From contig JAEWFD010000042.1 in the NCBI GenBank assembly GCA_023388995.1, forward strand, positions 60,707-124,706: a DNA stretch of 64,000 nucleotides, given 5' to 3'. Shown piece by piece: positions 16,466-24,142 of this stretch. Origin of the DNA: Bacillota bacterium (GTDB lineage Bacteria; Bacillota_I; Bacilli_A; Erysipelotrichales; Erysipelotrichaceae). Position 1 is the stretch's first letter, and every line of letters begins with the position of its first letter. The notes below the pieces were generated by a model that had not been told where the DNA came from, did not search any database, and was given only the letters and a program-made list of their open reading frames with translations. Position numbers and translations under genes: made by a program.

Positions 16466-17489
16466 AGTGCTTTTGGATCGCTGCAAAATACTTGCTTAGT
16501 TCGATCGCATTGCCGCGCGTGAAACTTTGGTTGTATTCTGCTTTTGCGGTAAATGGCTGTGATTTTACCTGAATTGCCAAAGAGGCGATAAAACGATCCT
16601 TGACAGACTTGGAAGTCTCGCAATAGCGTTCCGTGGAACAAGTATTGGGATCTACTTTTGCTTCTTTGGTTGTATCAGGATAAAAGATGACAAGATCTTG
16701 TTTCCAATCATATACCACTTGACTGGCTTCACAATCCTGGCAAGGATGGACATACAAGCGTTGATTGGCCAAATCATAATTGCCCAGGCCTTCTTCCGGT
16801 TTTGTTTGATAGATGCCATTCTCTTTTATGAGATCATATTGCAGCTGCAGCAGCAATGCAGGATCATAAACCAGCTCATAAGCATCTTCACGGAGTTCGG
16901 CTACGGGTTGTTCAAGCAATAGCTGCTGGATTTGGTAGAACTGCCCGTAATGCTGGATCACAAAACTGCCAAGCTTGCGGATTTGCTCTGCGAGCTGCTG
17001 GCTCAAAGCGGTATGCAGGGAAGGCAGAAAAGTAACTCCATTTGTCTTAGTTTCTTCTGCCTGCCGATAGAATTGATTGCTATCGTAGTCATATACCAGA
17101 TCGAACAGCTGATCCTGCTTTTCTCCCGCGACCAGCTGCAATTCTATCTGCAATGCACTTTCCTCATGGGAACGGAGCCGGAAAGTGGCAGAATACGTTG
17201 CCGGTATCTGTGCACCATATTTTACATAGGCAAACTCCGCATTTGCTGCCATGTGCACCTCAATTGGTGCCGTTTTTTGCTGCCAGGGAATCTGCACCTC
17301 CATGGATGCGCAAGTAATCCGGGCCGCTTCCTCCGATGTTTCGTAGACGCCCTCCGGACAAATTTGGGTGATGAGAGCTGCCAAAGCTTCTTGTTTTGCG
17401 AGTTGAGCTTTTTTTGTTGTATCTTCGCAACCTGACAGAATGAAGATACACAAGAAGAACAATCCGATGCTTCTTCTGATCTGTGTCAT
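16464..17489 (-). CDS. Hypothetical lipoprotein (RsiV/DUF3298-like possible)
   Basis: 341 aa. Lipobox LSGC with Cys near 21. The mature part begins with a helix (KKAQLAKQEALAALITQ) and contains four cysteines in pairs (ITQIC/ITCAS, CQDCEAS, CSTERYCETS), suggesting extracellular disulfides. The middle portion has QLAEQIRKLGSFVIQHYGQF and a segment LYVHPCQDCEASQVVYDWKQDLVIFYPDT that recalls DUF3298/RsiV-like surface domains, but the match is weak and no function is assigned. Start at 17489 (SD CAGGAGA, 6 bases); an upstream in-frame ATG has no SD. Confidence 0.7.
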   Translation of the reverse strand: MTQIRRSIGLFFLCIFILSGCEDTTKKAQLAKQEALAALITQICPEGVYETSEEAARITCASMEVQIPWQQKTAPIEVHMAANAEFAYVKYGAQIPATYSATFRLRSHEESALQIELQLVAGEKQDQLFDLVYDYDSNQFYRQAEETKTNGVTFLPSLHTALSQQLAEQIRKLGSFVIQHYGQFYQIQQLLLEQPVAELREDAYELVYDPALLLQLQYDLIKENGIYQTKPEEGLGNYDLANQRLYVHPCQDCEASQVVYDWKQDLVIFYPDTTKEAKVDPNTCSTERYCETSKSVKDRFIASLAIQVKSQPFTAKAEYNQSFTRGNAIELSKYFAAIQKH

Positions 17490-17549
17490 ATGCTTTCTCC
17501 TGTTAATTTGCTTCATTATACGGAAGATTGCCGTCGAAGTAAAGGTTGA

Positions 17550-17690
17550 TTATGTCGACAGCAAAAAAATCCAGCGTACAATGACGTAGGCAAAAAGCAG
17601 ATTGGAAAGCCATAAAGAACCAAGCAAACCGTAATAGATCCAAGGCACCAATGCCAGATTACGAAGAAAGTACAACCAGTATCGTTTCAT
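17550..17690 (-). CDS. Possible small membrane protein (46 aa)
   Basis: Short frame beginning MKRYWLYFLRNLALVPW with two hydrophobic segments (YYGLLGSLWL and LLFAYVIVRWIFLL). A weak GGGGA motif lies 6 bases upstream of the ATG. It resembles small hydrophobic proteins but is not recognised; it could equally be noise in the region between the lipoprotein gene and the YtrA-type operon. Confidence 0.3.
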   Translation of the reverse strand: MKRYWLYFLRNLALVPWIYYGLLGSLWLSNLLFAYVIVRWIFLLST

Positions 17691-17761
17691 AATATCCCCA
17701 TAGCAGTGTATGAAAAAGAAAAGAGGCAAATGCGGATTTATAAAAAAATGCAACATAATGC

Positions 17762-17790
17762 TTGTCTTTTTGAATATAATGTTATATACT
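17762..17790 (+). promoter_or_regulatory. Promoter of the YtrA-type GntR/ABC operon
   Basis: TTGTCT (17762-17767), 17-base spacer, TATACT (17785-17790); start near 17797, inside the adjacent inverted repeat. Confidence 0.7.
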
Positions 17791-17812
17791 TAGTTACACA
17801 AGTAATTAACTA
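17791..17812. promoter_or_regulatory. Candidate GntR/YtrA operator
   Basis: TAGTTA (17791-17796) and TAACTA (17807-17812) with a 10-base spacer. It immediately follows the -10 box and covers the predicted start site, the ideal place for autorepression by the operon's own GntR protein. Confidence 0.65.
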
Positions 17813-17826
17813 GTGAGGTGATAAAC

Positions 17827-18192
17827 TTGAAGTTTGATTTTCAATCAGAAAAACCCTTGTACTTGCAATTAAAAGAACAGATCGAAGATGCCATCTTGAA
17901 TGGCGCATTTGCGGAAGAATCGCAAATACCATCAACAACGGAGATTTCGGTCACTTATCAGATTAATCCGGCAACGGCATTGAAAGGAATGAATTTACTC
18001 GTGGAAGAAGGTATTCTATACAAAAAAAGAGGATTGGGACTGTTTGTCAGTCCACAGGCAATTTCCGGTTTAAAGCAGAAACGATCCAAAGCATTTTATG
18101 AGAATTATGTAATTGCCATGCTGGAGGAAGCAAGAAAACTGCAAATCAGCAAAGAAGAGATATTGGAAATGATCAGAAAGGAAGAGAAATAA
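17827..18192 (+). CDS. GntR-family regulator, YtrA type
   Basis: 121 aa. An N-terminal winged helix (KPLYLQLKEQIEDAILNG, then STTEISVTYQINPATALKGMNLL, then EEGILYKKRGLGLFV) followed by a short helical tail of about 45 residues. That small C-terminal part marks the YtrA subfamily, which usually controls adjacent ABC-2-type genes and responds to cell-envelope stress. TTG start at 17827 is chosen because GAGGTGA, the perfect SD, lies 6 bases upstream and would itself be consumed by the alternative GTG 17818. First gene of a GntR-ATPase-permease-hydrolase operon. Confidence 0.87.
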   Translation: MKFDFQSEKPLYLQLKEQIEDAILNGAFAEESQIPSTTEISVTYQINPATALKGMNLLVEEGILYKKRGLGLFVSPQAISGLKQKRSKAFYENYVIAMLEEARKLQISKEEILEMIRKEEK

Positions 18193-18194
18193 CT

Positions 18195-19034
18195 ATGATT
18201 GAATGTTATCGGATAGATAAGAATTTCCACAAAACACAAGCTTTAAAAGATGTTACCTTGAAACTGGAAGCCCATAAGATCTATGGCTTGCTGGGACGCA
18301 ACGGAGCAGGGAAATCCACGTTGCTGAATATTATTTCCAACCGGCTGTTCGCCAGCTCGGGAACCGTGCTCATTGATGGCGTGGCGCATACAGGGGAAGA
18401 AGCACAGCGGGAAATTTACTGCATGTCGGAAAAGGAATTATATCCTGAGTCAATGAAGATCAAGGAAATATTTTATTGGACGTCGCAATTTTATCCGCGG
18501 TTTGACATGGATGGTGCGTTGCAGCTGGCAAAGAAATTCAGCCTTCCGCTGACAAAGAAAGTGAAGCAGCTATCCACGGGATATAAATCTATTTTCAAGC
18601 TGATTGTTGCTCTTTCAACGAATGCTTCTTATGTGTTGCTGGATGAACCGGTTTTAGGTTTGGATGCCAATCATCGGGAAGTATTCTATCAGGAACTGCT
18701 GAAAAACTATATGGAACATCCTAAAACGATTGTGATTTCGACACACTTGATTGAGGAAATTGCCAATTTGCTGGAAGAAGTTATTATGATTAAGGATGGC
18801 AGTCTGCTTTTGCAAGAACCGGTGGAGAGTTTGCTGGCACGGGGATATACAATTTCCGGCATGCAAAGCGCAGTAGATGCATACTGTCATGGCAAAGAAG
18901 TATTGGGAAGTGACAGCTTAGGTGGTTTGAAGACAGCATATTTGATGGGAACAGTGGACGAACAAGCAGTTGGTGATCTGACCGTTACGAAGTTAGACTT
19001 GCAAAAATTGTTCGTGAAACTGACCAATGCATAA
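18195..19034 (+). CDS. ABC transporter ATPase, YtrB-like
   Basis: 279 aa. Walker A GRNGAGKST near 35-43, Walker B YVLLDEPVLGLDA near 146, switch His in VISTHLIEE near 182. The signature is LSTGYKSIFKL rather than LSGGQ, which is typical of the YtrB/EcsA-like ATPases that partner with ABC-2 permeases. Starts 2 bases after the GntR stop codon. With the following membrane protein it should form an exporter, or an envelope-stress module, controlled by the GntR protein. Substrate unknown. Confidence 0.88.
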   Translation: MIECYRIDKNFHKTQALKDVTLKLEAHKIYGLLGRNGAGKSTLLNIISNRLFASSGTVLIDGVAHTGEEAQREIYCMSEKELYPESMKIKEIFYWTSQFYPRFDMDGALQLAKKFSLPLTKKVKQLSTGYKSIFKLIVALSTNASYVLLDEPVLGLDANHREVFYQELLKNYMEHPKTIVISTHLIEEIANLLEEVIMIKDGSLLLQEPVESLLARGYTISGMQSAVDAYCHGKEVLGSDSLGGLKTAYLMGTVDEQAVGDLTVTKLDLQKLFVKLTNA

Positions 19035-19046
19035 GGAGGAAGCAAT

Positions 19047-19766
19047 ATGAAAGGGACAACTTTAAAATATCAGCTGCGGCGGTTTCAGGCTGGATTAGTC
19101 TGGTACTACGCAATCATTTTATCGATTATTCTAGGCTTTGCTATCATGTTCAAAATCTTTGGCGGTGATGGCAATATCAATAACATGGAATTCAATTCGG
19201 CGATTTATTTGTTTGTAGTTGGCATTGTTTCGCACAAAGAGAATTTGCGCTTCTTCTTAGCCAATGGCTTAACCAGGAAGCAATTGTTTATCTCGCTGCT
19301 TGCCAGCAGTGCCATTGTTGCTTTGGGGATGGCCGTGGTGGATACAGCAATCGGTTTGTTATTAAATGCAGTTGTCAACTATGATGGCTTTATCAATGCT
19401 TCATTCAATCTGATTTATCCAAATGGCTCATTGGTCAGCGGTGTATTATTCCTGGCAACAATGAATTTTCTGATCCATGCCATCGGATATTTGATTGCCA
19501 ATCTCTATTATGTCTGCAATACCCTAGGCAAAATATTGCTTTCGATCTCAATTCCGGCCTTTTTATTGATTGGTATTCCGGTCATCGATGGATATTTGTT
19601 CAGCTTCCAAATATTAAATAAAATCGGAGAATTCCTGATGTTTGCGTTAGGCTTGCCGCCGATTGGCAATCCTTTCTATGCCGTTACGTTCTTTACGATC
19701 AGTGCATTGGCAGTGGCTGCTGTCAGCTACCTGTTCGTCAGACGTGCGGTAATCAAAGAGGCATAG
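19047..19766 (+). CDS. ABC-2-type membrane protein
   Basis: 239 aa with about six hydrophobic segments, starting near residues 15-35 and ending near 215-232, and FFLANGLTRKQLF in the first cytoplasmic loop, a feature of ABC-2-type permeases (coupling region 'R/G-x-S/T-R-x-x'). SD AAGGAGGAA precedes the ATG. It follows the YtrB-like ATPase and is the transmembrane partner. The next gene starts one base after its stop codon. Confidence 0.8.
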   Translation: MKGTTLKYQLRRFQAGLVWYYAIILSIILGFAIMFKIFGGDGNINNMEFNSAIYLFVVGIVSHKENLRFFLANGLTRKQLFISLLASSAIVALGMAVVDTAIGLLLNAVVNYDGFINASFNLIYPNGSLVSGVLFLATMNFLIHAIGYLIANLYYVCNTLGKILLSISIPAFLLIGIPVIDGYLFSFQILNKIGEFLMFALGLPPIGNPFYAVTFFTISALAVAAVSYLFVRRAVIKEA

Positions 19767-19767
19767 G

Positions 19768-20715
19768 ATGCATACCGTTACCAAAACCCGCAAGATCGGC
19801 AGGATTGCTATCTGGTGCATCGCAGGAACATTGGTTGCTGCGATTGCGGGAATGGCAGCAATTCCAATTTTGCTTCTGCCCGACATGATTTTGCTTCATG
19901 CGGACGTAGAGGAGCGAACTGCGCAGGAGTTTGGCATTGCAGCCAATGAAGTTACGCTGCTTACTTCGGATCAACTGGCGCTGGTCGCATGGGAAGTTCC
20001 AGTTGATCAGCCAAAAGGGGTGGTGATGCTCCTTTCAGGGATTCACAATCCGTCGGTTACCGAATTCTTCGGCTATGCCAAATTCTTGCAGGAGCAGGGA
20101 TTTGCCTCCTTGCTAATTGAGCAGCGGGCACATGGGCGCAGTGAGGGTGATCGCATCGGTCTTGGCATGGAAGAATATCGTGATGTTGCAGCTGGTATTG
20201 ACTATTTGCAGGATGCCGGCTACGCTGATTTGCCGATGCTGGTTTGGGGCACTTCCATGGGCGGAACCACAGCACTGGTAGCTGCTGCCAAATTACCGGA
20301 GCTGGATGGTGTGATCAGCGCTTCTGCTTTCTCATCATGGAGTGCAGTATTTGCTGATCAAATGACCTTAATGGGCGCACCGCAGTGGTTTTCGCAGCTG
20401 ACAGTACCATTTGTTGATCTGTATCTAGCCGTGATTTATGGCTGGGATGCGATGCAAAACAAACCCGTCAGGCTCGTGTCGCAAGTGAAGCAGCTGCCGC
20501 TGCTGCTGATGCATTCCACAGAAGATTCACAGGTGCCGTTTGCCAATTATGAACGGTTGCGCAGCAAACTGCAAAATGCCGACTCGCTGCAAACCTTGAT
20601 TCGTCATGGCGATGCCCATTTCATTATAAATGAAGAAGCAGCGGCCGATCTTCATCAAGATCCGGAGTTCGTGCAGGCTGTTATACAGTTTTTAGCCCAA
20701 TTTGATGCACCATAA
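19768..20715 (+). CDS. Membrane-anchored alpha/beta hydrolase
   Basis: 315 aa. An N-terminal membrane segment (about 10-35) anchors an alpha/beta hydrolase facing outward. Nucleophile elbow GTSMGG (Ser near 163), acid Asp in HSTEDSQVP near 253, and catalytic His in GDAHFI near 284. LIEQRAHGRSEGD matches the cap/oxyanion segment of the 'alpha/beta hydrolase of unknown specificity' group next to the serine lipases and esterases. It begins immediately after the ABC permease, so it is probably expressed with the YtrA-type exporter. Substrate unknown; an envelope lipid or exported compound is possible. Confidence 0.82.
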   Translation: MHTVTKTRKIGRIAIWCIAGTLVAAIAGMAAIPILLLPDMILLHADVEERTAQEFGIAANEVTLLTSDQLALVAWEVPVDQPKGVVMLLSGIHNPSVTEFFGYAKFLQEQGFASLLIEQRAHGRSEGDRIGLGMEEYRDVAAGIDYLQDAGYADLPMLVWGTSMGGTTALVAAAKLPELDGVISASAFSSWSAVFADQMTLMGAPQWFSQLTVPFVDLYLAVIYGWDAMQNKPVRLVSQVKQLPLLLMHSTEDSQVPFANYERLRSKLQNADSLQTLIRHGDAHFIINEEAAADLHQDPEFVQAVIQFLAQFDAP

Positions 20716-20746
20716 AAAAAGCCAATCAGGTGATTGGACTTTTTTA
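20715..20746 (+). terminator. Terminator of the YtrA-type operon
   Basis: CCAATC (20722-20727) pairs with GATTGG (20732-20737), with flanking A and T runs. Confidence 0.75.
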
Positions 20747-20751
20747 TTTGG

Positions 20752-20952
20752 CTAACGAATGTCTGATCTGCAGAAACCGCATAAGAACAATAATAAGAAA
20801 ATTACCAAAATAATGGCAAACCAACCGACTCCACCACCGGCTCCAATACCTCCATATCCGTAGCCTTGGTTGCAGCAAGGGTTCATAGGATAAGGGTTAC
20901 AGCAGTTGCCGCCATACCCTCCCTGATTTCCACCGTATCCGTAATAGTACAT
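20752..20952 (-). CDS. Gly/Tyr-rich YjcZ-like sporulation/coat protein
   Basis: 66 aa. Starts MYYYGYGGNQGGYGG, contains cysteine pairs (NCCNPYPMNPCCNQG), then a single hydrophobic segment VGWFAIILVIFLLLFL near the C-terminus. This is the layout of YjcZ/YtxO-type small sporulation proteins of Firmicutes. SD AAAGGAGGC is 8 bases from the ATG. It faces the alpha/beta hydrolase gene and lies divergent from ftsW. Together with the CotD-like protein at 25.1 kb it supports a spore-forming host. Confidence 0.7.
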   Translation of the reverse strand: MYYYGYGGNQGGYGGNCCNPYPMNPCCNQGYGYGGIGAGGGVGWFAIILVIFLLLFLCGFCRSDIR

Positions 20953-21043
20953 GAAGAAAGCCTCCTTTCAAGATATCGTATTCCAGTCCCTAAATAATGG
21001 CCTTTGTATTCACCTACATTTTCAAGAGAAAGAAATGATTTTC

Positions 21044-21072
21044 TAGCCAAGTTTTCGAAAAAACGATATAAT
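21044..21072 (+). promoter_or_regulatory. Promoter upstream of ftsW
   Basis: TATAAT at 21067-21072 with TAGCCA (21044-21049) 17 bases upstream. It leaves a leader of about 55 bases before the ftsW ATG. Confidence 0.5.
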
Positions 21073-21132
21073 AGTCAGGTAGTGATGGATTGCTTTTTTG
21101 TCCATATTCTACAAAAAAAGGAGCTGACAAAC

Positions 21133-22341
21133 ATGGCGCTAAAGATTGGAAAGAAAAAGCTTTCTCTTCGCATGCCTGCACAATATAATTTGCTGATTCA
21201 CGTATGTATATTAATCTTGTGTGCATTCGGCACCACGATGCTGCTTTCAGTCAGCAGCCAGGATGCCGTGTTTGATACGATGGGAAGCTTGAAGACGCTG
21301 ATGCGTCAAACTGTGTTTTTGGTAGGCGGGTATGTTTTGATGGTGCTGCTTTCCCGGTATTTTACATTGGAAGCGGCACGCAAATATGGCGGAATCTTAA
21401 TGATAGCAGGAATTTCTATGATCGCTGTGACCTTTTTATTCCCCAATCAATATGGAATTCGGGCCTGGATTACCATCCCGCTTCCCAATCCCTTGCCGAA
21501 TTTTACGATTCAGCCGAGTGAACTCATCAAATTATTTGCGATTATCTACTTAGCAGGGTATTGGGGGAATCTTCCGAATTCTTCCCGCTTTCAGCTAAAA
21601 GATGTCGTGCAAGCCCCGGCATTGTTTCTGGGGGCAGCAGCAATACTCGTATTGAAGCAGCCAGACTTTGGTTCATTTGCGATATTGGCGATGCTGGTTG
21701 GGATTTTGACGTTATTTCCGATTCATCCGGTCATGCGCGGCTTTCAAAACACGGTGTGGATGTTGATTGTGGTAGTCGGCAGTCTTGCACTGTTCCTGAT
21801 GTCTCCTTTAGGCATCGGGATTGTCAAGCATTTGCCTTTTTTCAGTGCTTATCAAATTCAGCGCTTTGAGCTGGCTGTAAATCCCTTTGCTTTCAACCAT
21901 AGCGACGGTTATCAGATTGTCAATGGCTTGGTTGCTTTCTTTACCGGAGGCTGGACCGGCGTAGGGCTTGGAAAGTCTACTCACAAGTATGGATATGTGC
22001 CAGCAGCTAAGACGGATTCCATTTTGCCGATTATTGTAGAAGAACTGGGAATGCTGGGTTTCGCCTTGATTTTTATTCCATATGTGATTCTCTTATATCA
22101 AATTTTCAAATATGCCATGAAAATACGCAGTACAGCTGCACGGATGCTGTTAATTGGAGTGGCAAGCTACTTCTTTATTCACTTTGCTTTGAATGTTGGA
22201 GGTGTAACAGGCTTGATTCCGATGACGGGTGTACCGCTGATTTTTATTTCCCAAGGGGGAAGTTCAACCCTGACGGGCATGATGGCGATAGGCGTTGTAC
22301 AAGCCGTTATAGCCAGCTACAAGCGCGGAGAAATCCAATAA
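21133..22341 (+). CDS. ftsW: SEDS peptidoglycan polymerase FtsW (FtsW/RodA/SpoVE family)
   Basis: 402 aa, about ten membrane segments. SEDS signatures: VSSQDAVFDT in the first loop, QPSELIKLF near 165, KQPDFGS near 215, and GLGKSTHKYGYVPAAKTDSIL plus EELGMLGF near 290. Family members polymerise lipid II glycan strands with a partner class-B PBP, during division (FtsW), elongation (RodA) or spore cortex synthesis (SpoVE). I choose FtsW because ylbD, ylbE, rsmD and coaD follow, as near ftsW in B. subtilis; RodA cannot be excluded by sequence alone. ATG 21133 follows AAGGAG at 8 bases. Confidence 0.85.
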   Translation: MALKIGKKKLSLRMPAQYNLLIHVCILILCAFGTTMLLSVSSQDAVFDTMGSLKTLMRQTVFLVGGYVLMVLLSRYFTLEAARKYGGILMIAGISMIAVTFLFPNQYGIRAWITIPLPNPLPNFTIQPSELIKLFAIIYLAGYWGNLPNSSRFQLKDVVQAPALFLGAAAILVLKQPDFGSFAILAMLVGILTLFPIHPVMRGFQNTVWMLIVVVGSLALFLMSPLGIGIVKHLPFFSAYQIQRFELAVNPFAFNHSDGYQIVNGLVAFFTGGWTGVGLGKSTHKYGYVPAAKTDSILPIIVEELGMLGFALIFIPYVILLYQIFKYAMKIRSTAARMLLIGVASYFFIHFALNVGGVTGLIPMTGVPLIFISQGGSSTLTGMMAIGVVQAVIASYKRGEIQ

Positions 22342-22389
22342 CAAGTCACAAAATACACTGTTCCCGCATAAGATATTGTGGGTGAGTGT

Positions 22390-22770
22390 ATGCACAAACT
22401 AGAGGAATTTAAAGATTTTGTCCGCCGCAATATGTATTTGAAGGCGGCTGTAGATGCAAGGCTACTGACTTGGCAGAAAGTGTATGAGCTATATGATTTA
22501 TTTGGTGAGAATGCAGAAGAATTTGAACGAATCCGACAAAGCATGGAGCCGAAACCGGAGGAAGCACAGGTACCGCCGCAAAGTGCCGGTACAGCAAGCA
22601 CGGCAAGTACCTATGATATTCTTTCCATTCTCTCATCCATCGATTACAATAAGGTAAGCAATACCATTGACCAGCTTCAAAAGATACTGGGGGTTGTAAA
22701 GGATTTCTCGCATACGGAAGAACCGGCAGAAAATAAAAGCAGAAAAATTTTCAAGAGGTTTAATGACTGA
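22390..22770 (+). CDS. ylbD: YlbD-like (putative coat) protein
   Basis: 126 aa, soluble. Starts HKLEEFKDFVRRNMYLKAAV, then WQKVYELYDLFGENAEEFERI, a Pro/Thr/Ser-rich linker and a C-terminal helix DYNKVSNTIDQLQKILG. This matches YlbD-type small proteins. The alternative GTG 22378 is rejected because ATG 22390 has GGGTGAG 6 bases upstream. It overlaps the next gene in the TGATG arrangement. Assigned by sequence and by its position between ftsW and ylbE; role unproven. Confidence 0.72.
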   Translation: MHKLEEFKDFVRRNMYLKAAVDARLLTWQKVYELYDLFGENAEEFERIRQSMEPKPEEAQVPPQSAGTASTASTYDILSILSSIDYNKVSNTIDQLQKILGVVKDFSHTEEPAENKSRKIFKRFND

Positions 22771-22985
22771 TGGGATGGGATCTGGTGATGAGATTGATGG
22801 CGGACGATGAGTTGATGTTTTATCTGCGGCATCGGCCATATTGGATTAAGCATCTAACCCGCTATCCGCAGGATGAGTTTATGTTTATCAATGAATATAA
22901 AGTAGTGACCAAGAAAACATTTGGCGACAAGATTCAGCAAGTGGGACAATATGCTTCTTTGGCAAGCATGTTCTTAATGCAGTAA
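22770..22985 (+). CDS. ylbE: YlbE-like protein
   Basis: 71 aa. The core LMFYLRHRPYWIKHLTRYP followed by a short Glu/Lys-rich region and LASMFLMQ is the YlbE-like family pattern. The start overlaps the ylbD stop (TGATG), giving translational coupling. Function unknown; the ylbD-ylbE pair is widely conserved in spore formers. A hairpin follows its stop codon. Confidence 0.75.
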   Translation: MGWDLVMRLMADDELMFYLRHRPYWIKHLTRYPQDEFMFINEYKVVTKKTFGDKIQQVGQYASLASMFLMQ

Positions 22986-22989
22986 AAAA

Positions 22990-23020
22990 AGAAAAAGCGT
23001 GGGGGGACACGCTTCTTCTT
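22990..23020 (+). terminator. Hairpin after ylbE
   Basis: AAGCGTG (22995-23001) pairs with CACGCTT (23008-23014), followed by an imperfect T-rich tract, so termination is likely partial. Confidence 0.55.
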
Positions 23021-23117
23021 AAAGAAAGGGGAAGAGGAGAAACAAAGTTTGGTGCATCTTAAAGGATGCAATACTATCTTTCCCTACTTAGTTTAGTTTA
23101 TACAAGGAGTATGAAAA

Positions 23118-23669
23118 ATGAGAATCGTAGCAGGAACTTTTCGCAGCCGTATCATTGAACCTGTTCCCGGGAATGATACCCGCCCTACCGCAGACAAAAT
23201 CAAGGAGTCCGTTTTTAACCGGATTGGTCCTTATTTTGATGGTGGGCGGGTTTTAGATTTGTTTGGCGGCAGCGGCAACATTGGCTTTGAGGCATTGTCA
23301 CGAGGCATGGAAGAGGTTGTGTTTGCGGATCACAGCCGCATTGCGGTGAAAACCATTGAAAAAAATGCAAGAACACTGGGAGTGCTGGATCACTGCAAGA
23401 TCTTGGCGATGGATTATCAAAAAGCCCTCGCAGCATTGCAAGGGGAAATGTTTGATCTGATTTATTTAGATCCGCCGTACAAACAAAAGCAGCTGGATCA
23501 TATTCTGGAGTATCTATGCACGCACAACATGATTGCAGAGCATGGTCTCGTAGTATGCGAGTGTTTGCCTGATGAAGAACTGAAAGAAGCGTATGCTTCT
23601 TTAACCAAGAGAAATGATGTGCTTCTTGGTATTACAAGAATTGCCATCTATGAAAGGAATAGTTTATGA
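23118..23669 (+). CDS. rsmD: 16S rRNA (guanine(966)-N2)-methyltransferase RsmD
   Basis: 183 aa. RPTADKIKESVFNRI and the SAM motif LDLFGGSGNIGFEALSRG near 45-60, and the catalytic DPPY (YLDPPYKQKQ) near 120, which are all RsmD hallmarks. It methylates G966 of 16S rRNA (E. coli numbering). SD AAGGAG is 8 bases upstream. The stop overlaps the coaD start (ATGA), as in many Firmicutes where rsmD and coaD are coupled. Confidence 0.95.
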   Translation: MRIVAGTFRSRIIEPVPGNDTRPTADKIKESVFNRIGPYFDGGRVLDLFGGSGNIGFEALSRGMEEVVFADHSRIAVKTIEKNARTLGVLDHCKILAMDYQKALAALQGEMFDLIYLDPPYKQKQLDHILEYLCTHNMIAEHGLVVCECLPDEELKEAYASLTKRNDVLLGITRIAIYERNSL

Positions 23670-24142
23670 CGATTGCGATTTATCCGGGAAGTTTTGACCC
23701 TGTGACACTGGGACATTTGGATGTGATTGAACGGGCCAGTGCAATGTTTGATGAAGTGTATGTAGTCATGATGCAGAATGCCCAGAAAAAGTATTTGTTT
23801 TCGACAGAAGAACGCAAAGAGATGCTGGAACTGGCATGCCGGAAATTTTCCAATGTGAAAATTGAGGTTGGGGAAGGCTTGACCGCTTCTTATGCACAAA
23901 GCAAGCAGGCGCAAGTGATTGTTCGTGGATTGCGGGCATTGATGGATTTTGAATATGAACTGCAGATAGCTCATATCAATTCGCATGTAGCACCAGAAAT
24001 AGAGACGGTATTCTTGGCAACCAAAGCGGAATATGCGCATATCTCCAGCAGTGTTGTAAAGGATTTGGCGGCCCATCATGCAACTTTGAAGGGTTTGGTG
24101 CCGGATGAGATTATTCCTAGACTTGAAGCGAAATATAAATAA
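23666..24142 (+). CDS. coaD: Phosphopantetheine adenylyltransferase
   Basis: 158 aa, the usual CoaD length. Nucleotidyltransferase motifs YPGSFDPVTLGHLDVIERA near the N-terminus and ISSSVVKDLA near 130, plus VRGLRALMDFEYELQIA for pantetheine binding. It makes dephospho-CoA from phosphopantetheine and ATP. Overlaps rsmD by four bases. Its last 26 bases overlap the 3' end of the converging ylbJ gene, and no terminator hairpin lies between them. Confidence 0.97.
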   Translation: MTIAIYPGSFDPVTLGHLDVIERASAMFDEVYVVMMQNAQKKYLFSTEERKEMLELACRKFSNVKIEVGEGLTASYAQSKQAQVIVRGLRALMDFEYELQIAHINSHVAPEIETVFLATKAEYAHISSSVVKDLAAHHATLKGLVPDEIIPRLEAKYK

